Source: Bacillus sp. NTK071 (GTDB taxonomy: Bacteria; Bacillota; Bacilli; Bacillales; Guptibacillaceae). From it: 64,000 nucleotides of DNA. The position numbers and the translations under genes are program-made. The notes beneath the pieces were generated by a model. The model did not search any database. It saw only the letters and a program-made list of their open reading frames with translations, and had not been told where the DNA came from. Shown here one piece after another: positions 45,059 through 53,568 of this stretch (the stretch's first letter is position 1; each line of letters opens with the position of its first letter). Where the stretch lies: the NCBI RefSeq assembly GCF_017303315.1, contig NZ_JAFKOI010000006.1, forward strand, positions 1-64,000. The letters are read 5' to 3'.

Positions 45059-45478
45059 CTTGGGGTGTTGTTAAAAATAGGTGAATTAGCCGAAGTTTGT
45101 AATGTATCAAAACGTACAATTGATTATTATACAAAAATAGGTTTGTTGCAGTGTGAGCGATCTGATACGAATTATCGCTTCTATGGAGAAGATGCGATTG
45201 AGGACATTCAATTCATTGAAAACTGTAAAGACATGCAAATGACCTTGAAGCAAATAGAACAACGGTTAATGGTTAAAAAATCTAGTCAGGTTGATACCGA
45301 ATTGATTCATAATCAGGTAAAGGAAGTAATGGATAAAATGACATACCTGGAGGCTGAATTGAAGGATATTCATGAAAGCGTTGAGAGATTAGACGACGAT
45401 TCGCAGATGAAGATTAAGAGTCGTCTTTCGCCTCAGACTGTCGCACTTATTCAATCGTTGCTTCTTTACTCAACTTGA
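45059..45478 (+). CDS. MerR-family transcriptional regulator
   Basis: 139 aa from TTG, 7 bp after AGAGGTG. Residues 4-70 form the MerR winged helix (KIGELAEVCNVSKRTIDYYTKIGLL, YRFYGEDAI), then a dimerisation coiled coil. No metal-binding cysteine pattern is present at the C-terminus. It lies 59 bp before the CorC/HlyC gene on the same strand and could control it. Confidence 0.88.
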   Translation, partial: LGVLLKIGELAEVCNVSKRTIDYYTKIGLLQCERSDTNYRFYGEDAIEDIQFIENCKDMQMTLKQIEQRLMVKKSSQVDTELIHNQVKEVMDKMTYLEAELKDIHESVERLDDDSQMKIKSRLSPQTVALIQSLLLYST

Positions 45479-45537
45479 CTTAGCCAATTCGAAAGATGCA
45501 AGTAACGACTAACAACAACTCAGGAGAGTGAAACTTT

Positions 45538-46818
45538 TTGAATGACATACCACTGGATTCGATTCTTTTATTAGGTTCCTTGATTCTTTTATCAGCTTTT
45601 TTCTCATCAGCTGAAACGGCCTACTCGAGCGTTAACAAAATTAGGCTGAGAAATTTCGCAGATGAAGGAAAGCGCGGAAGTAAGAGGGCTTTAGCGATTG
45701 CCGAGAACTTCGACAAAGCGCTATCAACGATTCTAATTGGAAACAATATTGTCAATATTGCTGCTGCTAGTATTTCAGCTGCTGTCGCAACCGATCTATT
45801 TGGCGGTAACACGGGACTTGTTATTAGTACAGTTGTTATGACGATCTTAATTCTAATCTTTGGGGAAATACTTCCTAAATCGTTAGCTAAGGAACACGCA
45901 GAATCTTATTCATTGTTGATTGCTACTGTGTTATACGTGTTAATTAAATTATTAGCTCCAGTTAACTTCTTCTTCGTTAAATTAAAAGAGCTTGTATCGA
46001 AATTTTTTGCCAAGAGCAGCACACTTCCTTCCGTAACAGAAGAAGAATTAAAAGTGATGTTAGATATTAGTGAAGAAGAAGGGGTTATTGATAAAGAAGA
46101 AAGAGATCTCATTCATCGCTCGATGGATTTTGATGATACGCTTGCGGGTCAGGTGTTAACACCGCGAATTGACATAGTAGCGATTGATATCGAGCAATCC
46201 ATTGACGAAATGAAAGAGATTTTCTTTGAAGAACGATTTTCAAGAATACCAGTTTATCAGGATAGTATTGATAACATTATCGGCATATTAACGGAGAAAG
46301 AATTTCTTACTCATCTGATAAAGTATAAGAATGTCGATGTTAAAAAGCTAATTAGAGAGCCACTGTTTGTCGTAGAGTCCATGAAGATCTCAACGTTGTT
46401 ACCCAAACTACAAAAAGAAAAAGTGCACATGGCCATCGTTCTAGACGAATTCGGTGGAACGTCAGGTTTAGTTACATTAGAAGATGTTCTAGAAGAAATT
46501 GTAGGAGAAATTTGGGATGAACAAGATGAGAAATTCAGTACTATGCTACGAATTTCTGACAGTAACTATCATTTTGATGCTCAACATCAACTCGATGATT
46601 TCTTTGAGGTAATGAATGCTACTCCTCCTGAAAGCTCTTACCATACCTTAGGCGGATGGGTTATTGAAACCCTTGGTACGGTTCCTAGCATGGGTGATTC
46701 TTTCTATTATGAAAACCTTAAGATCATAGTCGATCAGGTTGAAGAACGTCGCGTTAGAAAAATACAAGTAGAGGTTCTGCCGAAGGATCAAACTGAAGAT
46801 GTTCTGTTAAAAGCCTAG
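45538..46818 (+). CDS. CorC/HlyC (hemolysin III-like, CNNM) transporter-type membrane protein
   Basis: 426 aa from TTG behind CAGGAGAG. An N-terminal DUF21 membrane domain (to about 165) starts with AFFSSAETAYSSVN, followed by a CBS-domain pair (LTPRIDIVAI; EFGGTSGLVTLEDVLEEIVGE-like) and a C-terminal CorC_HlyC domain. The family exports Mg2+ (MpfA/YhdP) or related ions. The role here is inferred from the family. Confidence 0.9.
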   Translation: MNDIPLDSILLLGSLILLSAFFSSAETAYSSVNKIRLRNFADEGKRGSKRALAIAENFDKALSTILIGNNIVNIAAASISAAVATDLFGGNTGLVISTVVMTILILIFGEILPKSLAKEHAESYSLLIATVLYVLIKLLAPVNFFFVKLKELVSKFFAKSSTLPSVTEEELKVMLDISEEEGVIDKEERDLIHRSMDFDDTLAGQVLTPRIDIVAIDIEQSIDEMKEIFFEERFSRIPVYQDSIDNIIGILTEKEFLTHLIKYKNVDVKKLIREPLFVVESMKISTLLPKLQKEKVHMAIVLDEFGGTSGLVTLEDVLEEIVGEIWDEQDEKFSTMLRISDSNYHFDAQHQLDDFFEVMNATPPESSYHTLGGWVIETLGTVPSMGDSFYYENLKIIVDQVEERRVRKIQVEVLPKDQTEDVLLKA

Positions 46819-46867
46819 AAGTATTTGGGGACGTTTTTTAGTGCCTTAGTAGTTATATAAATAAGAA

Positions 46868-46921
46868 AATGAACAAGAGCTTGGTATTCTCCTTATTTCA
46901 AGGATACCGGGTTCTTTTTTT
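46868..46921. terminator. Intrinsic terminator
   Basis: AAGAGCTTGGTATTC and GGATACCGGGTTCTT form an imperfect stem with seven T residues on +. The 46819-47124 gap shows nothing else certain. Confidence 0.65.
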
Positions 46922-47124
46922 AAACAAAATTTTGGATTAGGGAGGACGATTTTCGGGATTCTCAATAGTATAGAAAAGAAGGGATTTAGTACATAGAAAA
47001 GATCATAGTCCGAGTACAAGATTAAAATTAAATGGACATGAGTAAAGGGAACCTTCTCGAAAACTCCCTTACAAATTCTTCGGTGTAAAATCAGAAAATA
47101 CGCTCTAGTAAAAGAGGTGAACAT

Positions 47125-48603
47125 ATGACGATGAAAAAGGAAGATTTTGAAGTAGAAGATGGTGCTTATTTTCCCGGGAAAACCTATGTAGACGAGCTTC
47201 TTAAACCAGTTTTCAAAGATCAGCGTGATTACTTGTTTGATGCGATGTTTATGATTCATCGTGCGCATACGACGATGCTGAAAGAACAAGACATTATAAC
47301 GAATGTTGACGCAAAGAAAATATTGGCCGGTGTAAACCAAGTTGCAAAAATGGAGAAAAGCTTGTTTAACTATATGCCAGAATATGAAGATCTCTTTTTC
47401 CTTGTGGAAGCTGAAGTTGCGAAAGTGATTGGTCCCGATTTAGCGGGAAAGATGCATATTGCGAAGAGTCGAAATGATATGGGGGAAGCCATGTATCGGA
47501 TCGTGATTCGTGATCATATGCTTGACCTTCTAGATAACGTAAGAAAATTAGGACAATCGCTTGTGATCCAAGCAGAAGATCACGTGCACACCATTATGCC
47601 TGCTCACACCCACACGCAACCTGCTCAACCGACCACCTTTGGTCATTATTTACTCGCAATTGCAGATAATCTTTCAAGAGACGTAGACCGATTATGGCAA
47701 GCTTATCATACAGTGAATCGTTCACCGATGGGGGCAGCTGCGATTACAACGACCGGTTTTCCAATTAGTCGCGAACGAATGGTCGAACTATTAGGATTTG
47801 AGGATATCATGGAGAATTCTTATGATGCAATTGGAACTGGGGATTACTTACTTGAAACAGCTCTTACATTAGTAAGCATGATGACTAATATAGGTAGGTG
47901 GGTTCAAGAGCTTCTTCGAATGGCCTCTAATGAAGTAGGGTTACTTAACGTTTCTGACGCTTATGTGCAAGTGAGTAGCATTATGCCACAGAAAAGAAAC
48001 CCCGTATCATTGGAACATTCAAGAGCGCTCGCTAGCAGCGCAGTTGGTGAAGGACTAAGTGTCATTCAGATGATTCATAATACACCATATGGAGATATTG
48101 TGGATACAGAAGATGATTTGCAACCCCATCTCTATAACGGGTTTCATAAAGCCAATCGTGTAACAAAGCTGTTAACGGCTGTTATTACGACCATGAAATT
48201 CAACAAGGAACGAGCGCTTGATCAAGCTAGAACTAACATGATTACAATTACAGAGTTAGCCGACGTATTAGCAAGGGACTACAAGGTACCATTCCGAAAG
48301 GCCCATCAATTATCTAGTTTCGTCAGTAAGAAAGCGAATGAGGAGAAGAAAGAGTTATATGAAGTGAGCACTTCTGAAGTGAATGAGTGGATTGGCGATG
48401 TGAAGCTTTCAGAGGAAGACTGGCATCACATTTGTGATCCATCTAAGTTTATTGAACGTAGAAGCGTTACAGGGGGACCGAATCCACAGGTTGTAGAAAG
48501 AATGGTGCAAGAACGGAAAGTACGTTGGACAGAATTAGGTAAGAAAGTAGAAGCCTATTCTACTAGACTAGATACTATTAAAGAGGATCTGCGGAATTTA
48601 TAA
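47125..48603 (+). CDS. Argininosuccinate lyase-family protein (ArgH paralog)
   Basis: 492 aa. The fumarase/aspartase superfamily signature SSIMPQKRNPVS and upstream PAHTHTQPAQPTTFGHYLL place it with argininosuccinate lyases; KSRNDMGEAMYRI replaces the usual SRNDQ segment. No argG or other arginine genes are near, and the protein has about 30 residues more than standard ArgH. It may be a catabolic or specialised lyase that forms fumarate from another adduct. AGAGGTGA precedes the ATG. It is convergent with the choline symporter gene. Confidence 0.8.
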   Translation: MTMKKEDFEVEDGAYFPGKTYVDELLKPVFKDQRDYLFDAMFMIHRAHTTMLKEQDIITNVDAKKILAGVNQVAKMEKSLFNYMPEYEDLFFLVEAEVAKVIGPDLAGKMHIAKSRNDMGEAMYRIVIRDHMLDLLDNVRKLGQSLVIQAEDHVHTIMPAHTHTQPAQPTTFGHYLLAIADNLSRDVDRLWQAYHTVNRSPMGAAAITTTGFPISRERMVELLGFEDIMENSYDAIGTGDYLLETALTLVSMMTNIGRWVQELLRMASNEVGLLNVSDAYVQVSSIMPQKRNPVSLEHSRALASSAVGEGLSVIQMIHNTPYGDIVDTEDDLQPHLYNGFHKANRVTKLLTAVITTMKFNKERALDQARTNMITITELADVLARDYKVPFRKAHQLSSFVSKKANEEKKELYEVSTSEVNEWIGDVKLSEEDWHHICDPSKFIERRSVTGGPNPQVVERMVQERKVRWTELGKKVEAYSTRLDTIKEDLRNL

Positions 48604-48676
48604 ACGAGGGAGAAGATTTCTTATCACATAATTGAATCCTTCCCATCTCTCTAACAAATGAGAAGCAATATACAAT

Positions 48677-48732
48677 AAAAAAGCACCTCACCAGATGGCT
48701 CTATCGGAGTCATCCAGGTGAGGGGCTTATTA
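48677..48732. terminator. Intrinsic terminator between convergent genes
   Basis: GCACCTCACC and GGTGAGGGGC pair, with an inner GATG/CATC; A-run on the left gives a T-run on the minus strand. It serves the symporter gene and probably the lyase gene. Confidence 0.8.
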
Positions 48733-48772
48733 AATATCATTTCAAATTACTACTAAGGATGCCATAACACCA

Positions 48773-50407
48773 TTAAGCAATTCTCTCGATTTTCTCATTG
48801 CCATTCTCTCTTTCAGATGGCATTAACAAAGGTTTAGGTGGACATGCTTTTTTGGTCAATTTAGATACAACGATAATCGTTAGTAGACCAGAAACCATTG
48901 CGAGTGTACGGAATGGGAAGAGAACCAGGCCATCTTCAATCATTGGATAAGGTAGGAAGATAGGAAGTCCAATCATTGGCTCTCCACCACCGATTCGGAG
49001 GAAGAACGATACGATTAACCCCGCAATTGAACCGTACTTATTTGCCCCTTTAAAGAATAAAGCAGTAGTTAGCTGTGGAAATAGAATAACATATACTAAG
49101 TCCGCAGCGAGGTACCATAGAGCATAAACACTTTGTACGTTTAATGCAATGATCGTAGCGGCAATCCCAACTAGGATAATGGAGCGTTTGATAACCTTCT
49201 TAAGTTGATCACTAGACGCATTCGGTTTGAATAATGGACGATACAGATTCCAAGCAGCCATTGAAGAGGCTGATAGAATAGATGAATCCATCGATGACAT
49301 GACGGCAGCTGCAAGTGCTCCTAATCCAATCGCTCCAATAATATCTGGCGTTAAATATTGTAAGACATAAGGGAGGATCATAGCTGGATTATCAGGTGCA
49401 TTCACACCAAGACTTGCCCAATCGGTGTCTAATCCAATTGCGCCGATAATCACAGCGGGTATTGCTGCGATAATACAAACGAAACCTGCTGTAATCGATA
49501 GCCACATCGCGGTTTTCTCAGTTTTAGCTGACAGCACACGCTGGAAATATACTTGCCATGGGATACCGCCTAGAATAAGTAGTAAGGCAAAGTCCCACCA
49601 GTTCCAGTAATAATTGCCCCAAGCAGGATCAGTCCACCCATCCAAAGGTGGGAAAAGACTTGCATAGCTTCCCATATCCGTTTGATAGTTACTCCAAACA
49701 GAAGTTAGTCCACCCACTTCCGATAGAGCAAAAGGAAGGACCAGGAATAGTCCGATCATAACAGCTAGCATTTGAAAAACGTCGGTAAACGCAACGGACC
49801 ACATACCACCAACGACAGTATACGCAATTGCAATGATCGCTGATAGTATAATAGACGTTTGAAAGTCTAAACCTAGAATGGTCCCAAACGTTGTTCCTAA
49901 AGCAGTTAAGATCGCACCACTCCAGAAGACTTCTCCTAAAAGAGCCGGAATATATAGAACACCAGCCACTTTTTTTCCGAAGCGTTGTTCAAGTGGATCA
50001 ATCATAGTCATGAATTCATATCGACGCATTTTTCTTGCGTAGAAAATTCCTCCGATAATTAAGCTTAGTGCGTAACCCCATGGTGCCTGAGCCCATGCTA
50101 GTCCAAGTGAATACGTTGATTCTGCAGTACCTGATATGTACCCACCGCCGACCCAGGTGGCAGCCATTGTAAACATTGAAATCCATAATGGTAAAGAGCG
50201 TTTGGCTACCATCATGTCTGATGCTGATTCAGATTTATTACTTGCCATAAATGCCCCAATGTAATAGATCACGGCGTAGAAGGCTAGCATAGCAATAAAC
50301 GAACCCCAATTAATATTCGTATTCGTCATTCCTAAGTACACAAACATTGCGACTATAGCTGCTACAAATATACCGACTTTTAGTAGATTTCCTTTTCGTT
50401 CAGTCAA
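48773..50407 (-). CDS. Na+/choline symporter of the SSS family, CHT1-like
   Basis: 544 aa from TTG behind AGAGGTGATG, about 13 hydrophobic helices. Segments WVGGGYISGTAE, LGLAWAQAPWGY, YIPALLGEVFW, LGGIPWQVYFQRVLS and AAVMSSMDSSILSASSM closely follow the animal high-affinity choline transporter (SLC5A7), much more than proline or pantothenate symporters. It would import choline for betaine synthesis by the GbsA and BetA encoded nearby. Its 5' leader holds MITE-like copy D, and its putative promoter lies near 50922-50950. Confidence 0.85.
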   Translation of the reverse strand: MTERKGNLLKVGIFVAAIVAMFVYLGMTNTNINWGSFIAMLAFYAVIYYIGAFMASNKSESASDMMVAKRSLPLWISMFTMAATWVGGGYISGTAESTYSLGLAWAQAPWGYALSLIIGGIFYARKMRRYEFMTMIDPLEQRFGKKVAGVLYIPALLGEVFWSGAILTALGTTFGTILGLDFQTSIILSAIIAIAYTVVGGMWSVAFTDVFQMLAVMIGLFLVLPFALSEVGGLTSVWSNYQTDMGSYASLFPPLDGWTDPAWGNYYWNWWDFALLLILGGIPWQVYFQRVLSAKTEKTAMWLSITAGFVCIIAAIPAVIIGAIGLDTDWASLGVNAPDNPAMILPYVLQYLTPDIIGAIGLGALAAAVMSSMDSSILSASSMAAWNLYRPLFKPNASSDQLKKVIKRSIILVGIAATIIALNVQSVYALWYLAADLVYVILFPQLTTALFFKGANKYGSIAGLIVSFFLRIGGGEPMIGLPIFLPYPMIEDGLVLFPFRTLAMVSGLLTIIVVSKLTKKACPPKPLLMPSERENGNEKIERIA

Positions 50408-50526
50408 ACAACATCACCTCTTCAATTAATTTTCAATCAAAACCTCTTTAAGTCGTATCCCAGCAATTAGTTAGTTCTATCACTTTTGACTTTCTTTTTT
50501 ATTATTAAATGGCATTTTTCGTAAAC

Positions 50527-50712
50527 ATTGTTGCTATAAGAGTGGTGGATTTCTGCTCCAGGATGCTCGCTTTCCGAGGGGCGGTGAGCCTCCTTTTCGC
50601 TAACGCTCCTGTGGGGTCTCACCTGTCCCGCTAGTCCCGCAGGAGTCGAGCACCTTCCGCTCCAATCAGCCAAGTTTGTTCTTTATACATAAATTATTTC
50701 AAAAGCAACAAT
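50527..50712. repeat. MITE-like intergenic repeat, copy D (best preserved)
   Basis: About 186 bp bounded by ATTGTTGC (50527-50534) and GCAACAAT (50705-50712) as inverted ends. The body runs from GGATGCTCG to CGAGCACC, with the GTGGGGTCTCACC core. It lies in the leader between the symporter gene and its putative promoter. Confidence 0.8.
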
Positions 50713-50892
50713 CTTTGAGAAAAGAACTTTATAAAATTAACTATTTCACTGAGATAGGAAGCGAATCACCGTAAGGGTAAGCCGCTTTTCAAGATTTGAT
50801 CAGTTCTCGTTCCGACTTAACTCATTTATTCGCATGGTTATGTGCTTTTCTCGTATGTAAAACCACCTCTTCTTCGTGCAGAAAATTAAGTA

Positions 50893-50950
50893 TGTTAAAT
50901 ATTTTCTTAACGTAATTATAAATGTTATATGATTCGATTTTTATTGTCAA
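50893..50950 (-). promoter_or_regulatory. Putative symporter promoter and GbsR operator
   Basis: On the minus strand TTGACA (50945-50950) and TAACAT (50922-50927) are 17 bp apart. Immediately downstream lies the imperfect palindrome GTTAAATATTTTCTTAAC (50894-50911), which matches 14 of 18 bp of the motif after the gbsA promoter. B. subtilis GbsR represses by binding downstream of the start site as a roadblock, which fits. The rest of 50408-51119 holds copy D and the gbsR terminator. Confidence 0.5.
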
Positions 50951-51077
50951 ATCAATTAAGTAGACTTTACTAGCGTCGTTTATGGAGGTTTCGTAGAGAA
51001 TTAATCTCTTCTTTTCATAGACTTAAATCCGAATGATAGACCGTCATGATCCTCACATCTGGTTGAAATAAAGCCAC

Positions 51078-51107
51078 AAAAAAAGAGGACGCATTAAATG
51101 CGTCCTC
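51078..51107 (-). terminator. Intrinsic terminator of gbsR
   Basis: GAGGACGCAT/ATGCGTCCTC stem (51085-51094 with 51098-51107), 3-base loop, T-run on the minus strand. Confidence 0.88.
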
Positions 51108-51119
51108 ATTGTGTATGAT

Positions 51120-51668
51120 TCATTTCTGATCTTTAGGTAGGAATTCGAAGATCTTACCGCTTCTTATACTTTCAACCAAGTCTTCTAACCAGTGATAGTA
51201 TGCTTTTGATTCTTCTAACTGATCATAATATGTTTTCGCTTTTGCAACAATTTCTGAAGTGCTGTTGGCATCTTTGATCACTTCTATGAAATCTTCTTGT
51301 GCTTCTTCAATGGCTTCCATATTCATCTTGGCTTCGCGTTCCCACATTTGACAATAAAATGCCATGAAGGAACGAAAGAAATTTTTTTCTGCTACGTAAG
51401 TATGTTTCCTTGAACCGCGTGTGAACGTTTTTTTCACCATTTTAATATCTTGAAGCCTACGTACGCTTGTACTCATGCTTGGCTTACTCATTCCGAGTTC
51501 GGTTCGCATCTCATCAAGTGTCATTTGATCTTTAAAATACATTGTTGCGTATAAGTTTGCAGCGGCGGGAGTTACGCCATATAAATCCATTGTCTCTGCT
51601 ATCGTGCCAATGACTTTCTCTTTCGCATCTTCTATCTTTAGTTCTGGTCCTTCATTGGGTTCACTCAT
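51120..51668 (-). CDS. gbsR: Choline-responsive repressor GbsR
   Basis: 182 aa from the ATG behind GAAGGAGCG, close to the 180 aa of B. subtilis GbsR. It has a MarR/GbsR winged helix (MTLDEMRTELGMSKPSMSTSVRRLQD) and a helical C-terminus (AKMNMEAIEEAQEDFIEVI). GbsR binds choline and releases repression of choline uptake and oxidation genes. It is divergent from gbsA, as in B. subtilis. Confidence 0.93.
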   Translation of the reverse strand: MSEPNEGPELKIEDAKEKVIGTIAETMDLYGVTPAAANLYATMYFKDQMTLDEMRTELGMSKPSMSTSVRRLQDIKMVKKTFTRGSRKHTYVAEKNFFRSFMAFYCQMWEREAKMNMEAIEEAQEDFIEVIKDANSTSEIVAKAKTYYDQLEESKAYYHWLEDLVESIRSGKIFEFLPKDQK

Positions 51669-51864
51669 AGTACAAGTCGCTCCTTCACAAAAAAAGTAAA
51701 TCAAATTAAATATATATTGAATTTATTTATTAACTTATTGTTGACGTGTTCACATGAAATGTCAATCAAAAGATAATGAATGACCAAATTGAGCTAACTG
51801 TTACCCTACTAGTTATTCCCATCATAGTGAAAGTTAAATCTCTTGTCCTAGCTTTGAATTTATT

Positions 51865-51918
51865 TTGACACAAAAAAAAAGAAGTGTTAACGTTAAATGT
51901 GTTAAATAAATTTTTAAT
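51865..51918 (+). promoter_or_regulatory. Putative gbsA promoter and GbsR operator
   Basis: TTGACA (51865-51870) and TAACGT (51888-51893) are 17 bp apart; 8 bp downstream lies GTTAAATAAATTTTTAAT (51901-51918), the partner of the motif at the symporter promoter. Further GTTAA units start at 51886 and 51892. The rest of 51669-51864 is AT-rich without clear features. Confidence 0.5.
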
Positions 51919-51952
51919 AAAGTTAATTACTTCGACATTGGAGTTGATCAAT

Positions 51953-53425
51953 ATGAATTTGAAATTAAAACAATACATAGATGGTGAATGGGTTAATGCG
52001 AACTCAGGAAATACGCGTTCCATTATTAATCCATATAACCAGGAAGTTATTGCTATTGTTCCTGAAGGTGATGAATCAGATGCGAAAGCAGCGATCGCTG
52101 CAGCACGGGAAGCCTTTGATAACGGTGAATGGGCTGATACGCCTGCAACAGAGCGAGGCGCTATCGTAAGAAAGATTGCTGAATTAATTGAAAGAGACAA
52201 AGAAGAACTGGCTCATCTAGAATCATTGGATACTGGGAAAACAGTAGAAGAAAGCCGTGGAGACATGGATGATATCGCGGGTGTATTTCGATATTTCGCT
52301 GAACTCGCTGACAAAGATGGCGGGGAACTAATCGATTCTCCAGTGCCAAATTCAATAAGTAAAGTGGTCCGTGAACCAGTTGGTGTCTGCGGTCAAATTA
52401 CGCCTTGGAATTATCCATTACTTCAAGCGTCATGGAAATTGGCGCCAGCACTCGCAACAGGAAATACGTTAATTATAAAGCCAAGTGAAATTACACCTCT
52501 CACTCATATAAAAGTATTTGAACTAATGGAAGAAGCGGGAGTGCCTGCAGGTGTTGCAAACCTTGTTCTAGGTGCAGGCGATACGATTGGTGCAGAGTTG
52601 TCTAGTAACGTGGATGTAGATCTTATTTCTTTCACAGGTGGTATTGCAACAGGAAAGAAAATTATGCAATCTGCAAGCGCAAATGTGAAGAAGCTCGCAC
52701 TAGAGTTAGGCGGTAAAAACCCAAATGTTATTTTCGCTGATACTGACTTCGATCTAGCAGTTGACCAAGCATTAAATGGCGTGTTCTTCCATGCCGGACA
52801 AATTTGTTCCGCTGGGACAAGACTGATTGTAGAAGAAAGTATTCATGATGAGTTTGTTAACGCACTTGTGGAGCGAGTGAAGAAATTTAAGCTTGGAAGC
52901 GGATTTGACGAAGACACTCAAATGGGACCTCTCATTTCAGCAGAGCATCTTGCGAAAGTAGAAAAATATGTTGAAGCGGGAATTCAAGAAGGTGCAAGAG
53001 TAGTAGTTGGCGGTAAACGCCCAGAGGATCCTGAATTGCAAAATGGCTTCTTCTACTTGCCTACGATCTTCACAGACTGCACAACAGATATGAGCGTTGT
53101 TCAAGAAGAAGGTTTTGGTCCGGTTATTACAATAGAGAAATTCAGCGCCGAGGAAGAAGCGGTAAGACTAGCAAATGACTCGATCTACGGTCTTGCAGGC
53201 GGTGTCTTTACAAACGATATTGCAAAAGCTGAACGCTGTGCAGCGAAAATGCGTATGGGTACGGTTTGGATCAATGAATTCAACTTGTATTTCCCGCACG
53301 CTCCGTGGGGTGGATTTAAACAATCTGGTATCGGACGTGAACTAGGAAAGCTAGGTTTGGAAGAATACACAGAAACAAAGCATATTTTCCAGAACCTGAA
53401 ACCAGAAACGATTAACTGGTTCTAA
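51953..53425 (+). CDS. gbsA: Betaine aldehyde dehydrogenase GbsA
   Basis: 490 aa, identical in length to B. subtilis GbsA, starting at the ATG behind GGAG. The aldehyde dehydrogenase fold has catalytic Glu251 in LELGGKNP and nucleophile Cys285 in GQICSAGTR, with the cofactor loop SFTGGIATGKKI. It oxidises betaine aldehyde to glycine betaine with NAD(P)+, the second step of osmoprotectant synthesis. The next gene, 143 bp on, encodes the first-step enzyme. Confidence 0.95.
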   Translation: MNLKLKQYIDGEWVNANSGNTRSIINPYNQEVIAIVPEGDESDAKAAIAAAREAFDNGEWADTPATERGAIVRKIAELIERDKEELAHLESLDTGKTVEESRGDMDDIAGVFRYFAELADKDGGELIDSPVPNSISKVVREPVGVCGQITPWNYPLLQASWKLAPALATGNTLIIKPSEITPLTHIKVFELMEEAGVPAGVANLVLGAGDTIGAELSSNVDVDLISFTGGIATGKKIMQSASANVKKLALELGGKNPNVIFADTDFDLAVDQALNGVFFHAGQICSAGTRLIVEESIHDEFVNALVERVKKFKLGSGFDEDTQMGPLISAEHLAKVEKYVEAGIQEGARVVVGGKRPEDPELQNGFFYLPTIFTDCTTDMSVVQEEGFGPVITIEKFSAEEEAVRLANDSIYGLAGGVFTNDIAKAERCAAKMRMGTVWINEFNLYFPHAPWGGFKQSGIGRELGKLGLEEYTETKHIFQNLKPETINWF

Positions 53426-53568
53426 ACACACCAACCGATTTTAAGGAATAAAGATGAAACTTAGGCTTAAGAAACTATAAATAAATTAGATAGGAATGAT
53501 GGGGTTAGGCAATTCTTTTAAATTGTCTAAGTTCCTTTTCCTATGTCAACATCAAGGAGGAACATACT

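Noticed and set aside
46846-47340. Long minus-strand frame overlapping the start of the argininosuccinate-lyase gene
   Set aside because: It is the antisense shadow of a well-supported gene and its terminator; composition is not protein-like.
51766-52200. 144-codon minus-strand frame over the gbsA promoter and 5' end
   Set aside because: Antisense to gbsA, no ribosome binding site, no family resemblance.
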